From the NCBI RefSeq assembly GCF_004293625.1, contig NZ_CP033040.1:2185001-2249000 (forward strand): a stretch of 64,000 bases of DNA, written 5' to 3'. The DNA is from Thiomicrorhabdus indica (GTDB lineage: Bacteria; Pseudomonadota; Gammaproteobacteria; Thiomicrospirales; Thiomicrospiraceae). Position 1 is the stretch's first letter; each line of letters opens with the position of its first letter. The notes under the pieces are model-generated. The model was not told the DNA's origin. It worked only from the letters and a program-made list of their open reading frames with translations, and did not search any database. Positions 42,246 to 50,015 of this stretch are shown here, in pieces. The translations under genes and the position numbers were made by a program.

Positions 42246-43112
42246 ATGAAACTATTCAACCCCAACTTAAAGTTGATTCTAGCAATCGGGCTAAGCTTAC
42301 CGGTAATAGCTGGAGTGAGTGCACATAACTTTGTACAAGCTTCAGACGATACAAAATTTTCTGAATATCGAGATTCTTTGGCCGATGGAAATCCAGGTGA
42401 ATTTTGGGTTGATGACGGCGAAGAACTTTTTTTTCAAAAAAATGGGCCAAAAAACGCAAGTCTAGAAAAATGTGACTTTGGACTCGGTCCAGGCGTGCTT
42501 GAAGGTGCTTACGCACAATTACCACGCTATTTCGCTGACACAGATAAAGTCGAAACACTTGAAAGCCGTTTAATGACCTGCATGAAAACCCTGCAAGGAC
42601 TCAACGATCAGGATATTGAAGACCACTATTTACAAATTCATTACCTCAATGCGGCCGAAGAAGACAGCCGAGTCTCCCCTTTGTCTCAGCTAGCGACCTT
42701 CGTGGCCTCAAAGTCAAATGGCCTGAAATTTCAAATTTCTCTTGAACATCCAAAGGAAAAACATAGCTATGAGCTCGGAAAAAAAACGTTTTGGCATCGA
42801 ATGGGCTCAATGGACCTTTCTTGCGCGCACTGCCATGCCGCTCCTGGTCGCATACTAAGAGGGGTTGAACTGCCAATTATGACTAACCCCGAAAGGGCTG
42901 GAAAAGTAATGGGGGCATTTCCTGCCTATGTGAATAAAGACGGTAACGTCAGAACGCAATGGTGGAGAAACCAAAGATGCATACTTGCAATGCGCTTACC
43001 TTGGCTGAAAACAGGCTCAGAAATTGACGCTGCCCTAATTCTATATCAAGTCAAAAAAGCATCTCAAAGCGAAGAAAAAATCTCCGTACCAGGCATTAAG
43101 CCTCGAGCTTAA
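42246..43112 (+). CDS. soxA: L-cysteine S-thiosulfotransferase subunit SoxA (mono-heme type)
   Basis: At 288 residues, it has a signal peptide (about 1-32). SoxA features are CDFGLGPGVLEGAYAQLPRY, the heme site CAHCH (193-197) in GSMDLSCAHCHAAPGRILRG, and the presumed active-site Cys245 in NQRCILAMRLPW. The first heme site of di-heme SoxA is absent; single cysteines at 76 and 112 probably form a disulfide instead. With SoxX it joins thiosulfate to the SoxY carrier Cys in the periplasm. Preceded by a sigma-54 promoter; soxX follows after 47 bases. Gene order A-X without YZB beside it is unusual. Confidence 0.92.
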   Translation: MKLFNPNLKLILAIGLSLPVIAGVSAHNFVQASDDTKFSEYRDSLADGNPGEFWVDDGEELFFQKNGPKNASLEKCDFGLGPGVLEGAYAQLPRYFADTDKVETLESRLMTCMKTLQGLNDQDIEDHYLQIHYLNAAEEDSRVSPLSQLATFVASKSNGLKFQISLEHPKEKHSYELGKKTFWHRMGSMDLSCAHCHAAPGRILRGVELPIMTNPERAGKVMGAFPAYVNKDGNVRTQWWRNQRCILAMRLPWLKTGSEIDAALILYQVKKASQSEEKISVPGIKPRA

Positions 43113-43159
43113 GTGAGACAAAACTCTCAACCATGACCAAATAAGGAATTTAAAGAAAA

Positions 43160-43843
43160 ATGAACAAAAGAACAATTGCAAAACTCTGCTTTGGATTAAT
43201 TGCCATTCTTACAAGCATCGCCTCCGCACAGGAAGACGATAGTAAAGATCGCGGCAAGTCAATTTCCGAGTCGGAATTTTTATCCGCAGTAAAGTCCAGT
43301 TTTAAAGTAAATAACGATGCCGAGTGGAAACGCTTCACAGATCCAACACTAACGATTTGCAACAAAACAATGGATCGTCCCAGCGGGGCTCAAGTGAAGC
43401 AGATTCTACAACGAGAAAAATCCTCCATTACACTTCCAAAACATGGCAATTACATGGGAAATTGGGAAAAAGGAAAAATTTGGGTAGAAGGAGCACACGG
43501 TGGTCGCATAGGCTTACCGGGCTTTGCGGATGCTGACAATCCTGCTAAACCCAATGGTGCCAACTGTTATGCCTGTCATGCTGTCGATCCAAACTTCCCA
43601 CAAAATGGCAACATGGGGCCAAGTCTCACCAATTTTGGCAAGATTCGTGGTCAAAGCACTGCAATTCAAAAATACACTTATGAATACATTTTTAATGCTA
43701 AGGCATTTAATCCATGCTCTCTAATGCCTCGATTCGGTCATGGCGAAGGCCATTTACTAACAGCTGAGCAAATTGCCGATGTCGTAGCCTTCTTACTAGA
43801 CCCAAAATCTCCAGTAAACCTTCCTAAAAGGGATACACCTTAG
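43160..43843 (+). CDS. soxX: SoxX monoheme cytochrome c subunit
   Basis: At 227 residues, a signal peptide (cut near SASA, residue 23) is followed by the SoxX N-terminal extension (TLTICNKTMDRPSG) and one heme site CYACH (136-140). MGPSLTNFGKIRG follows, and Met189 in SLMPRFGH is the likely axial ligand. LTAEQIADVVAFLLDPKSPVN closes the domain. It is the electron-accepting partner of SoxA in thiosulfate oxidation. Second gene of the operon. The next gene is 90 bases away. Confidence 0.93.
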   Translation: MNKRTIAKLCFGLIAILTSIASAQEDDSKDRGKSISESEFLSAVKSSFKVNNDAEWKRFTDPTLTICNKTMDRPSGAQVKQILQREKSSITLPKHGNYMGNWEKGKIWVEGAHGGRIGLPGFADADNPAKPNGANCYACHAVDPNFPQNGNMGPSLTNFGKIRGQSTAIQKYTYEYIFNAKAFNPCSLMPRFGHGEGHLLTAEQIADVVAFLLDPKSPVNLPKRDTP

Positions 43844-43933
43844 GCGCTGAATGAGCATTTATCAACATAACATCGATTAAATCCAAAATTGGAAAGCTTC
43901 GGTAATAACTTCAACAAGTAAAAGAAGAAAACT

Positions 43934-44947
43934 ATGCAATCTAACGATCTAGTAAACACTGTACGTCGTGACTTAATTAAGCGTTTTTTTGGAATCACTG
44001 CAGCGGTTGCAGTGGGAAATGTACCATTACAGGTTCTTGCATACCAAAAAGACGATTTCTTTGTGCCTGATGTGACCCCAATCAAAATTAGTGACCATAT
44101 CTATGCTTTATATGCAAGAGGCGCTTGGCCAACTGCTGAAAACCAAGGTTTTTTTGCAAATATTTATCTAGTGGACACATCCGCAGGAATCGTTGTTTTA
44201 GACACGGGAACATCGGTTCACATTGGCAGAATGGCGATTCGTGCAATAAAACAACATTTTAATAAGAGCGTAGTTGCCATATTTAACAGTCACTATCATG
44301 GTGATCACTGGCTTGGTAACCAAGCTTTTAAAGAAGCATTTCCAAATGCACCAATTTATGCTCATCCTGAGGCTAAAACCGCCATTCAAAATGCCATCGG
44401 TGACGAGTGGCTTCATCAGATGATGAATGCCACTTCGGGAGCTGTCAAAGGAACTCAAGTCGTTGCACCCACAGAAGGGGTTGAACATAACCAGTTGTTT
44501 GAGTTTGGTAATGTGAAACTTAAGGTCCATAGCTACGGACAAGCCCACTCTCCTGTAGATATTATGATTGAAATCGTCAATGACAAAGCCCTCTATGTAG
44601 GTGACATTATTATGGAAAACCGTATCGGCAACCCGAGCGAAACTTCTTTTAAAGGTTATATATCCACCCTTAATGAGATTGATCAGAACCTTAAAGGCTA
44701 TCTATTAATGCCTGGTCACGGCAAGCCGGGGAAAACGGCTTTACTTAAGAGTTACCAAGAAATCATGAATGGCATTTACGAGAATGCAGTTAATGGTGTC
44801 GAACAAGGGCTAAGTATTAGTGAAACCAAAGATTTAGCCTTAAAAGACCCTAGAATCAAAAAACATGCACAAACAACGGCTGGGTTTGAAGAGTTTGGAA
44901 AATTTGTCAGTGTGGCATACACACAAGCAGAACTAGAACTCTTTTAA
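43934..44947 (+). CDS. Periplasmic metallo-beta-lactamase-fold hydrolase, SoxH-like
   Basis: At 337 residues. The N-terminus has a twin-arginine signal (VRRDLIKRFFGITAAVAVG), so it is probably exported folded with its metals. The metal site is NSHYHGDHWLGN (HxHxDH), with HSYGQAHSPVD, YVGDIIMENR and MPGHGKPG giving the further ligands. The family includes SoxH, found near sox genes and suspected to act on sulfur-carrier thiol adducts; the substrate is not known. Position after soxAX supports a role in periplasmic sulfur chemistry. No SoxB homolog is visible here. Confidence 0.82.
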   Translation: MQSNDLVNTVRRDLIKRFFGITAAVAVGNVPLQVLAYQKDDFFVPDVTPIKISDHIYALYARGAWPTAENQGFFANIYLVDTSAGIVVLDTGTSVHIGRMAIRAIKQHFNKSVVAIFNSHYHGDHWLGNQAFKEAFPNAPIYAHPEAKTAIQNAIGDEWLHQMMNATSGAVKGTQVVAPTEGVEHNQLFEFGNVKLKVHSYGQAHSPVDIMIEIVNDKALYVGDIIMENRIGNPSETSFKGYISTLNEIDQNLKGYLLMPGHGKPGKTALLKSYQEIMNGIYENAVNGVEQGLSISETKDLALKDPRIKKHAQTTAGFEEFGKFVSVAYTQAELELF

Positions 44948-44979
44948 TGTTACCAACAATCGATTAATAGGAATATGTC

Positions 44980-45459
44980 ATGAAAAATATAAATTTTAAT
45001 GCACTTTTTTTGGCATCGGCTATCACATTCACCATGCTTTCGAGTAACACAGTGTTTGCAGACGAACTAGAGAAAGTTGTCTATCACGTAGACTTTTCAC
45101 AAGCAGATCGTTTTTCTGCAACACTCACTTCAGTGAACAACATGTTAGTTGAATACGAAAATGCCTTTAAAGACTATGAAGTGAGTATTGTATTTGTGGG
45201 ACTAGGTGCCCGCTTTGTAACGGATACCGAAAAAGCAGGTACCAGCGAAAAACTGAATCAACGACGAAAAGAGCTCAGCGCCCGTTTAAAGAATCTTCAC
45301 GACATGAAAGAAGTCAAACTTTCGGTGTGTAATAACACATTAAAAGACTTTGGCCTGAAGGACAGTGAACTCTACCAAGGCGTCGAAACAGTTCCTTCTG
45401 GGGTCGTCCACCTTGCATCCTTACAAAAAAATGGAGCGGCTTATTTAAAAATCCAATAA
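44980..45459 (+). CDS. Periplasmic DsrE-family protein
   Basis: At 159 residues, a signal peptide (about 1-27, ending VFA) precedes a DsrE-like fold: KVVYHVDFSQADRFSATLTSVNNML, VSIVFVGLGARFV, then VKLSVCNNTLKDFGLKDSEL with a single Cys in the position where DsrE/TusD-type sulfur carriers have their active cysteine. ETVPSGVVHLASLQKNGAAYLKI ends the domain. Probably accepts or hands on sulfane sulfur in the periplasm. It lies 32 bases after the SoxH-like gene. Confidence 0.82.
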   Translation: MKNINFNALFLASAITFTMLSSNTVFADELEKVVYHVDFSQADRFSATLTSVNNMLVEYENAFKDYEVSIVFVGLGARFVTDTEKAGTSEKLNQRRKELSARLKNLHDMKEVKLSVCNNTLKDFGLKDSELYQGVETVPSGVVHLASLQKNGAAYLKIQ

Positions 45460-45704
45460 TTGGATTGTTCAAGAATATTAATAAAAGAACAGAAATACTA
45501 ATTTATAAAAACTTCCATAAAAATTATATAAACCTTTTCATTTTGGCTTTGGAGGAAGCCATTGCCGATGATTTCGGCACTTAGCAGAACCAAGCTCCCG
45601 AAAAGATTAAACTTCTCGAAGTTGAAATACACAAGAGAAATTTTAAGCTGCGGATGGCAAGGTTTTGCTCTTTTTATTTACTTTATCAGAGGAGATAACC
45701 TAGA
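45460..45704. other. Gap between dsrE-like and rhodanese genes
   Basis: 245 bases. No strong terminator or promoter seen. A frame with two stops (about 45560-45690) reads like the start of a coiled segment but is too broken to call. AGGAGAT precedes the rhodanese ATG. Confidence 0.5.
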
Positions 45705-46265
45705 ATGAAAAAAACACTGCTAACAAGCTCAGTGCTGATGCTTAGCCTTTCAGTTTCAGCCGCACCAACGCCTAACGACCCAAAAAAACAAACACCACAA
45801 GGGCTTTATGTTGATTCTAAAGAAGCCTACGAAATGCTTCAAACAGACCCTACTGCAATTCTAGTTGACGTACGCACACCTGAAGAATGGCAATTTGTTG
45901 GTCACACTCATTTAGCAAAGATAATGATTCCTTCTGTACTGTTTGACTACACGCAATACGATGAAAAAAAGTTACGTTATAAATCCGTCTCCAACAGCCA
46001 GTTTATTTCACAATTTGAGGAAGCAGCCGCAAAACTCAACGCAAGTGAAGAATCCAAATATATTTTAATGTGTCGCTCCGGCTCATCAAGAGCACAACCC
46101 GCAGCCAAAATGCTTGACCAGTACGGCTATAAAAACATCTATGTAATGACCGATGGTTTCGAAGGTTCCAAAACCAAACGAGGAGACAAGAAAGGATTCC
46201 GACTCGAAAATGGATGGAAAAATTCGAACTTACCTTGGACTTATAAAATCCAAATACCAAAGTAA
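45705..46265 (+). CDS. Periplasmic rhodanese-domain protein
   Basis: At 186 residues, a signal peptide (about 1-20, ending VSA) precedes one rhodanese domain. LVDVRTPEEWQFVGH marks the N-terminal side, and the active loop is MCRSGSSRAQPA with catalytic Cys. YKNIYVMTDGFEGSKTKRGDKKGFRLENGWKNSNLPW continues to the end. It would move sulfane sulfur between thiols or cyanide in the periplasm. It follows the SoxAX/SoxH/DsrE genes on the same strand; its terminator lies in the end of rlmKL. Confidence 0.88.
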   Translation: MKKTLLTSSVLMLSLSVSAAPTPNDPKKQTPQGLYVDSKEAYEMLQTDPTAILVDVRTPEEWQFVGHTHLAKIMIPSVLFDYTQYDEKKLRYKSVSNSQFISQFEEAAAKLNASEESKYILMCRSGSSRAQPAAKMLDQYGYKNIYVMTDGFEGSKTKRGDKKGFRLENGWKNSNLPWTYKIQIPK

Positions 46266-46333
46266 TAATCTGTAAAAACTGATATTCAATTTGATATTTA
46301 TTTTCATGTCGCTCTCCACCTGGTCTACAGGTT

Positions 46334-48583
46334 TTACCCAGCTTTGTCTGGGCTTTTTTTATGTGGGCGAATTAACCAAACCTGATGAATTTTTTGATTC
46401 CGTTTAAAATCTTCCGGCATAGTTTTGCGCGTAATATCTTCAACATCAAATTGCATCTCGACCAATTCATCAAGCTTAAATTTTCTTAAGTTATTTGAAA
46501 ATACCATCACGCCATTTGGTGTTAGCAACTGCATGGCTTTGCGAATCATCCAACCATGATCACGTTGGATATCCAACACCCCTTCCATTTTCTTCGAGGA
46601 AGAGAAAGAAGGAGGGTCCATAAAAATCACATCAAACTGTTTCTTTTCACCGGCCGATTTATCTGCTTCTTCTGCCAACCACGCAATGACATCTGCACGC
46701 TCAAGCATATGTTTTCGGTCATCAATTTGATTCGCCCAGAAATTATTCTGCGCCCAGAAAAGATACGTTTTCGACATATCCACACTTAAGCTGCTTTTTG
46801 CACCCTTTGCAGCGGCAATTGCTGTGGCCGAAGCGGTATAACAGAACAAATTCAAAAGAGATTTTCCCTTGGACAATTCCGCTACTTTGGCTCGAACATC
46901 GCGATGGTCTAAGAACAATCCTGTATCCAGGTAATCCTGGAAATTGACTCGTAACTTCACGCCATTTTCAATGACCGTGAAGTATTCTTTCGACTCATCC
47001 ATACGTTCATATTGACTCGCCCCTTTTTGACGTTCGCGTACCTTAAAAATGATTTTACCGGCCGGTAATTCCATCACATCCGGCAACACCGACATGGCTT
47101 CATGCAAACGTTTTTTTGCTTTCTGTCGGTCCACCGTCTTAGGTGGCGCATATTCATTGACCACCAGCCATTCGCCTTCTTCGAGAGTTTGATAATAATC
47201 AATCGCTAGAGAGTATTCCGGCATATCTGCATCATAAACACGGTAACAATACGCTTTCGTTCTGTTCGCCCATTTTCGAAGCTGTTTCAAGTTTTTTCGC
47301 AACCGGTTGGCAAACATCTGAGCACCTTCAGAATTTGCCAAATCAGGAAACGTTTTTTGCACCTGCTCTGCAATGTCAGCACCGCCTTTAATCGCAGGTT
47401 CTCGATGAAACTCTTTGGCAATATCAAATCGCAACAACTTACATTCCAAAGGCCCATTGGCAAATTCATGAGAGCGCTTAGCTTTAATGCCCAAATACAT
47501 CCCTAACTCGGAATTACAAGTCAAAATCGCCGCTTGCCAACCGTCAAATTCTGCCTTGAGGTAATTACCCAAATGTTGATAAAGCTCTTTAACCTCTTCA
47601 ATCTCCCCCAAACGCTCTCCATAAGGAGGGTTGCTAATCACTAAGCCCGTTTGCCAATCGCCCCATTTTCTGCCCTGTTCAACGGTCATCTGTTTAATTT
47701 CGATAGAGTCTGCATAACCGGCATTTTCAATGGCTTCTTGCGCAATATCCAACGATTTATGGGAGGCATCTGAACCATAAATATCCGGAAGGTTTCGCAA
47801 CCCTTCCGACTCACGATGCTGCGCCTCAGTAATTAAATCTTGCCAAATCTGCGGTTGATGCATTTTCCAATGATTAAGCAACATCTGGTCAGCTTTTTCC
47901 AACCCCGGCGCCAGATCAGATGCCATCATCGCTGCTTCCACCAAAAATGTTCCCGACCCACACATCGGGTCATACAAACACCCTCCATTTGAAGCAATTT
48001 CTGGCCAACCCGCTCGCATTAACAAAGCCGCGGCAACATTCTCTTTTAAAGGAGCTGTTACCTGTTGTCCTTCTCGGTAACCACGTTGGTGAAGACTGTA
48101 ACCAATCAAATCGATACTAAGCGTTAAACGGTTTCGGTTTAAATGCCCGTGAACTCTCAAATCAGGTGAGTAACGATCAACTTCAGGACGCGAACCAGAA
48201 AAATCTCGAAAATAGTCAACAATGCCATCTTTAATTTTTAAGGCACCATAATGGCTATGATCGATACCTAATCCTTTTCCTGAAAAAGACACGGCGAATG
48301 TGCCTTCTGCACTCATATGTTTTTTCCAGTCGACTTTGGCAATTGTCGGCGTCAAATCATCTTGACTGTCTAGTTTGGTATCCAATACCACCAAAAATAT
48401 CCGATTCGCTAAACGTGACCATAAACAACAGCGATAAAGCGTTTCAATATCGGCTTGAAATGCAATTCCTCGAGGCTGAGCTTTAACCTCAGTTGCCCCC
48501 AAAGACATAAATTCTTCACGGCAAAGCTCATTTAAACCACCAGCAGTAGTGGCAAAACAACTTAATGACTTCATATTCAACAT
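46334..48583 (-). CDS. rlmL: Bifunctional 23S rRNA methyltransferase RlmKL
   Basis: At 749 residues. The N-terminal RlmL half (THUMP, then LYDPMCGSGTFLVEAA and ISNPPYGERLG) makes m2G2445. The C-terminal RlmK half (FCYTASATAIAAAKGA and VIFMDPPSFSSSKKM) makes m7G2069. Length is close to E. coli (702). The start is the ATG at 48583 with GAGAG eight bases upstream; the ATG at 48574 matches the E. coli N-terminus and is an alternative. Convergent with the rhodanese gene. One CCGGCCGG palindrome (47058). Confidence 0.95.
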   Translation of the reverse strand: MLNMKSLSCFATTAGGLNELCREEFMSLGATEVKAQPRGIAFQADIETLYRCCLWSRLANRIFLVVLDTKLDSQDDLTPTIAKVDWKKHMSAEGTFAVSFSGKGLGIDHSHYGALKIKDGIVDYFRDFSGSRPEVDRYSPDLRVHGHLNRNRLTLSIDLIGYSLHQRGYREGQQVTAPLKENVAAALLMRAGWPEIASNGGCLYDPMCGSGTFLVEAAMMASDLAPGLEKADQMLLNHWKMHQPQIWQDLITEAQHRESEGLRNLPDIYGSDASHKSLDIAQEAIENAGYADSIEIKQMTVEQGRKWGDWQTGLVISNPPYGERLGEIEEVKELYQHLGNYLKAEFDGWQAAILTCNSELGMYLGIKAKRSHEFANGPLECKLLRFDIAKEFHREPAIKGGADIAEQVQKTFPDLANSEGAQMFANRLRKNLKQLRKWANRTKAYCYRVYDADMPEYSLAIDYYQTLEEGEWLVVNEYAPPKTVDRQKAKKRLHEAMSVLPDVMELPAGKIIFKVRERQKGASQYERMDESKEYFTVIENGVKLRVNFQDYLDTGLFLDHRDVRAKVAELSKGKSLLNLFCYTASATAIAAAKGAKSSLSVDMSKTYLFWAQNNFWANQIDDRKHMLERADVIAWLAEEADKSAGEKKQFDVIFMDPPSFSSSKKMEGVLDIQRDHGWMIRKAMQLLTPNGVMVFSNNLRKFKLDELVEMQFDVEDITRKTMPEDFKRNQKIHQVWLIRPHKKSPDKAG
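46337..46360 (+). terminator. Terminator of the sox/rhodanese unit, inside the rlmKL 3' end
   Basis: CCCAG/CTGGG stem with a 6-base loop and T7. It overlaps the last codons of the convergent rlmKL gene (which ends at 46334). Confidence 0.72.
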
Positions 48584-48735
48584 AGGGACGACTCTCAAAA
48601 CGGATTTGCTGGCAAGATGCCATAAAAAAAATTGCCTCTCATTTTACTGGTTTTTCACTGTTACTTTGAGGCTCTTTCAGTAGAATAGTTGCTCAACAGG
48701 CTTGTACTTAACAAATATTCAACGGATTGACTCTT

Positions 48736-50001
48736 ATGTTTCGAGCAAAAAAACGATTCTTTTTTGACCTACCTCTTATAACGGTTTTCATGGCAAGTGT
48801 TTTAACGTTGGCAGTGCAAAGCTCAACAGTACAAGCTCAATCTAATTCAAATGTGGCTCAACAAGGCTTCGAAAAATGGCTAAGTGGTTTTAAGCAAAGA
48901 GCTTTACAGGAAGGCATTTCAAACAGAACACTTGAACAAGCATTTGAAGACGTTTATGTTAGCGACAAAGTTCTCTCCTCTGATCGAAAGCAGCCAGAAT
49001 TTCGTCGCACATTTTTTCAATACTTAAATAGTGCTGTCTCAACCACTCGCGTTTCTCAAGGCCTAGCTCAATTCCGTCGCTACCAACGACTGTTAAAGTC
49101 AGTTGAAAAAAAATATGGTATCCCAGCAGAGGTACTTGCTGCATTTTGGGGGATGGAAACCAACTATGGTGGTTACACAGGCAATCTACCTATTATCCAG
49201 TCTTTGGCAACACTTGCTTACGATCCAAGAAGAAGCGTCTTTTTTTCAAAAGAGTTAATTGCTGCGCTGAAGATTCTCGACCGTGGACATGTCAACTTAT
49301 CAGATATGAAAGGCTCATGGGCAGGAGCAATGGGACAAGTTCAATTCATGCCAAGTAACTATTTAAAATACGCCATTGATGGAGATGGCAATGGCAAAAT
49401 CAATCTCTGGAAAAGCCTTCCAGATGCATTCCACTCAGCCGGTAACTTTTTACAGTCACTTGGTTGGAATCCGGATGAAACCTGGGGATACGAGGTACAG
49501 CTTCCCAAAAATTTTGATTACGCGCTTGCCGATGGAAAAATTGAAAAATCTATCTCACAATGGAGAGCTTTAGGTGTCAAAGGCAAAGACCCAAGCGGAA
49601 AAACCAAACCAGGGCACCGTGCGCGCCTGATTTTACCGAGTGATTACCGCGGCCCCGCATTTTTAGTGTTTGATAACTTCAAAGTCATCAAACGTTGGAA
49701 CAACTCTAACAATTACGCTTTAGCAGTCGGCTATCTTTCCCAGAGAATCAAGCAAGGCCCAAAGCTGTCAAAATCCCAACCTGCCAATGACAAAAACTTA
49801 AGCTTAACGGAACTAAAAGAACTCCAAAACAGTCTTAACCGTTTGGGCTATTCAGCTGGAACCGCCGATGGAATTGCGGGGAGTAAAACCCGCAGTGCCT
49901 TGAGAGCATTCCAAAAATCACAAAAACTTCCGGCCGATGGCCATCCATCGGTGCAAGTTTTGGAAAAATTGCGACAACTGTTGCAATCTGCCGAGCGCTA
50001 A
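48736..50001 (+). CDS. Lytic murein transglycosylase (MltB family) with peptidoglycan-binding domain
   Basis: At 421 residues, it has an N-terminal signal peptide or anchor (ITVFMASVLTLAVQ), the SLT_2 catalytic domain with Glu141 in FWGMETNYGGYTGN, MGQVQFMPSNYLKYAIDGDG and LGWNPDETWGYEV. A C-terminal peptidoglycan-binding domain (about 355-420) includes LNRLGYSAGTADGIAGSKTRSALRAFQ. It cleaves the glycan strand to 1,6-anhydro ends in the periplasm. No lipobox Cys is seen, so it may be soluble, like MltB-type paralogs with this layout. The start is the ATG at 48736; a TTG three codons earlier is possible. Confidence 0.9.
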   Translation: MFRAKKRFFFDLPLITVFMASVLTLAVQSSTVQAQSNSNVAQQGFEKWLSGFKQRALQEGISNRTLEQAFEDVYVSDKVLSSDRKQPEFRRTFFQYLNSAVSTTRVSQGLAQFRRYQRLLKSVEKKYGIPAEVLAAFWGMETNYGGYTGNLPIIQSLATLAYDPRRSVFFSKELIAALKILDRGHVNLSDMKGSWAGAMGQVQFMPSNYLKYAIDGDGNGKINLWKSLPDAFHSAGNFLQSLGWNPDETWGYEVQLPKNFDYALADGKIEKSISQWRALGVKGKDPSGKTKPGHRARLILPSDYRGPAFLVFDNFKVIKRWNNSNNYALAVGYLSQRIKQGPKLSKSQPANDKNLSLTELKELQNSLNRLGYSAGTADGIAGSKTRSALRAFQKSQKLPADGHPSVQVLEKLRQLLQSAER

Positions 50002-50015
50002 ACCGAGACCGACCT

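Noticed and set aside
45545-45700. Possible transposase or gene remnant upstream of the rhodanese
   Set aside because: The frame has stops and the similarity I sensed is too short to support.
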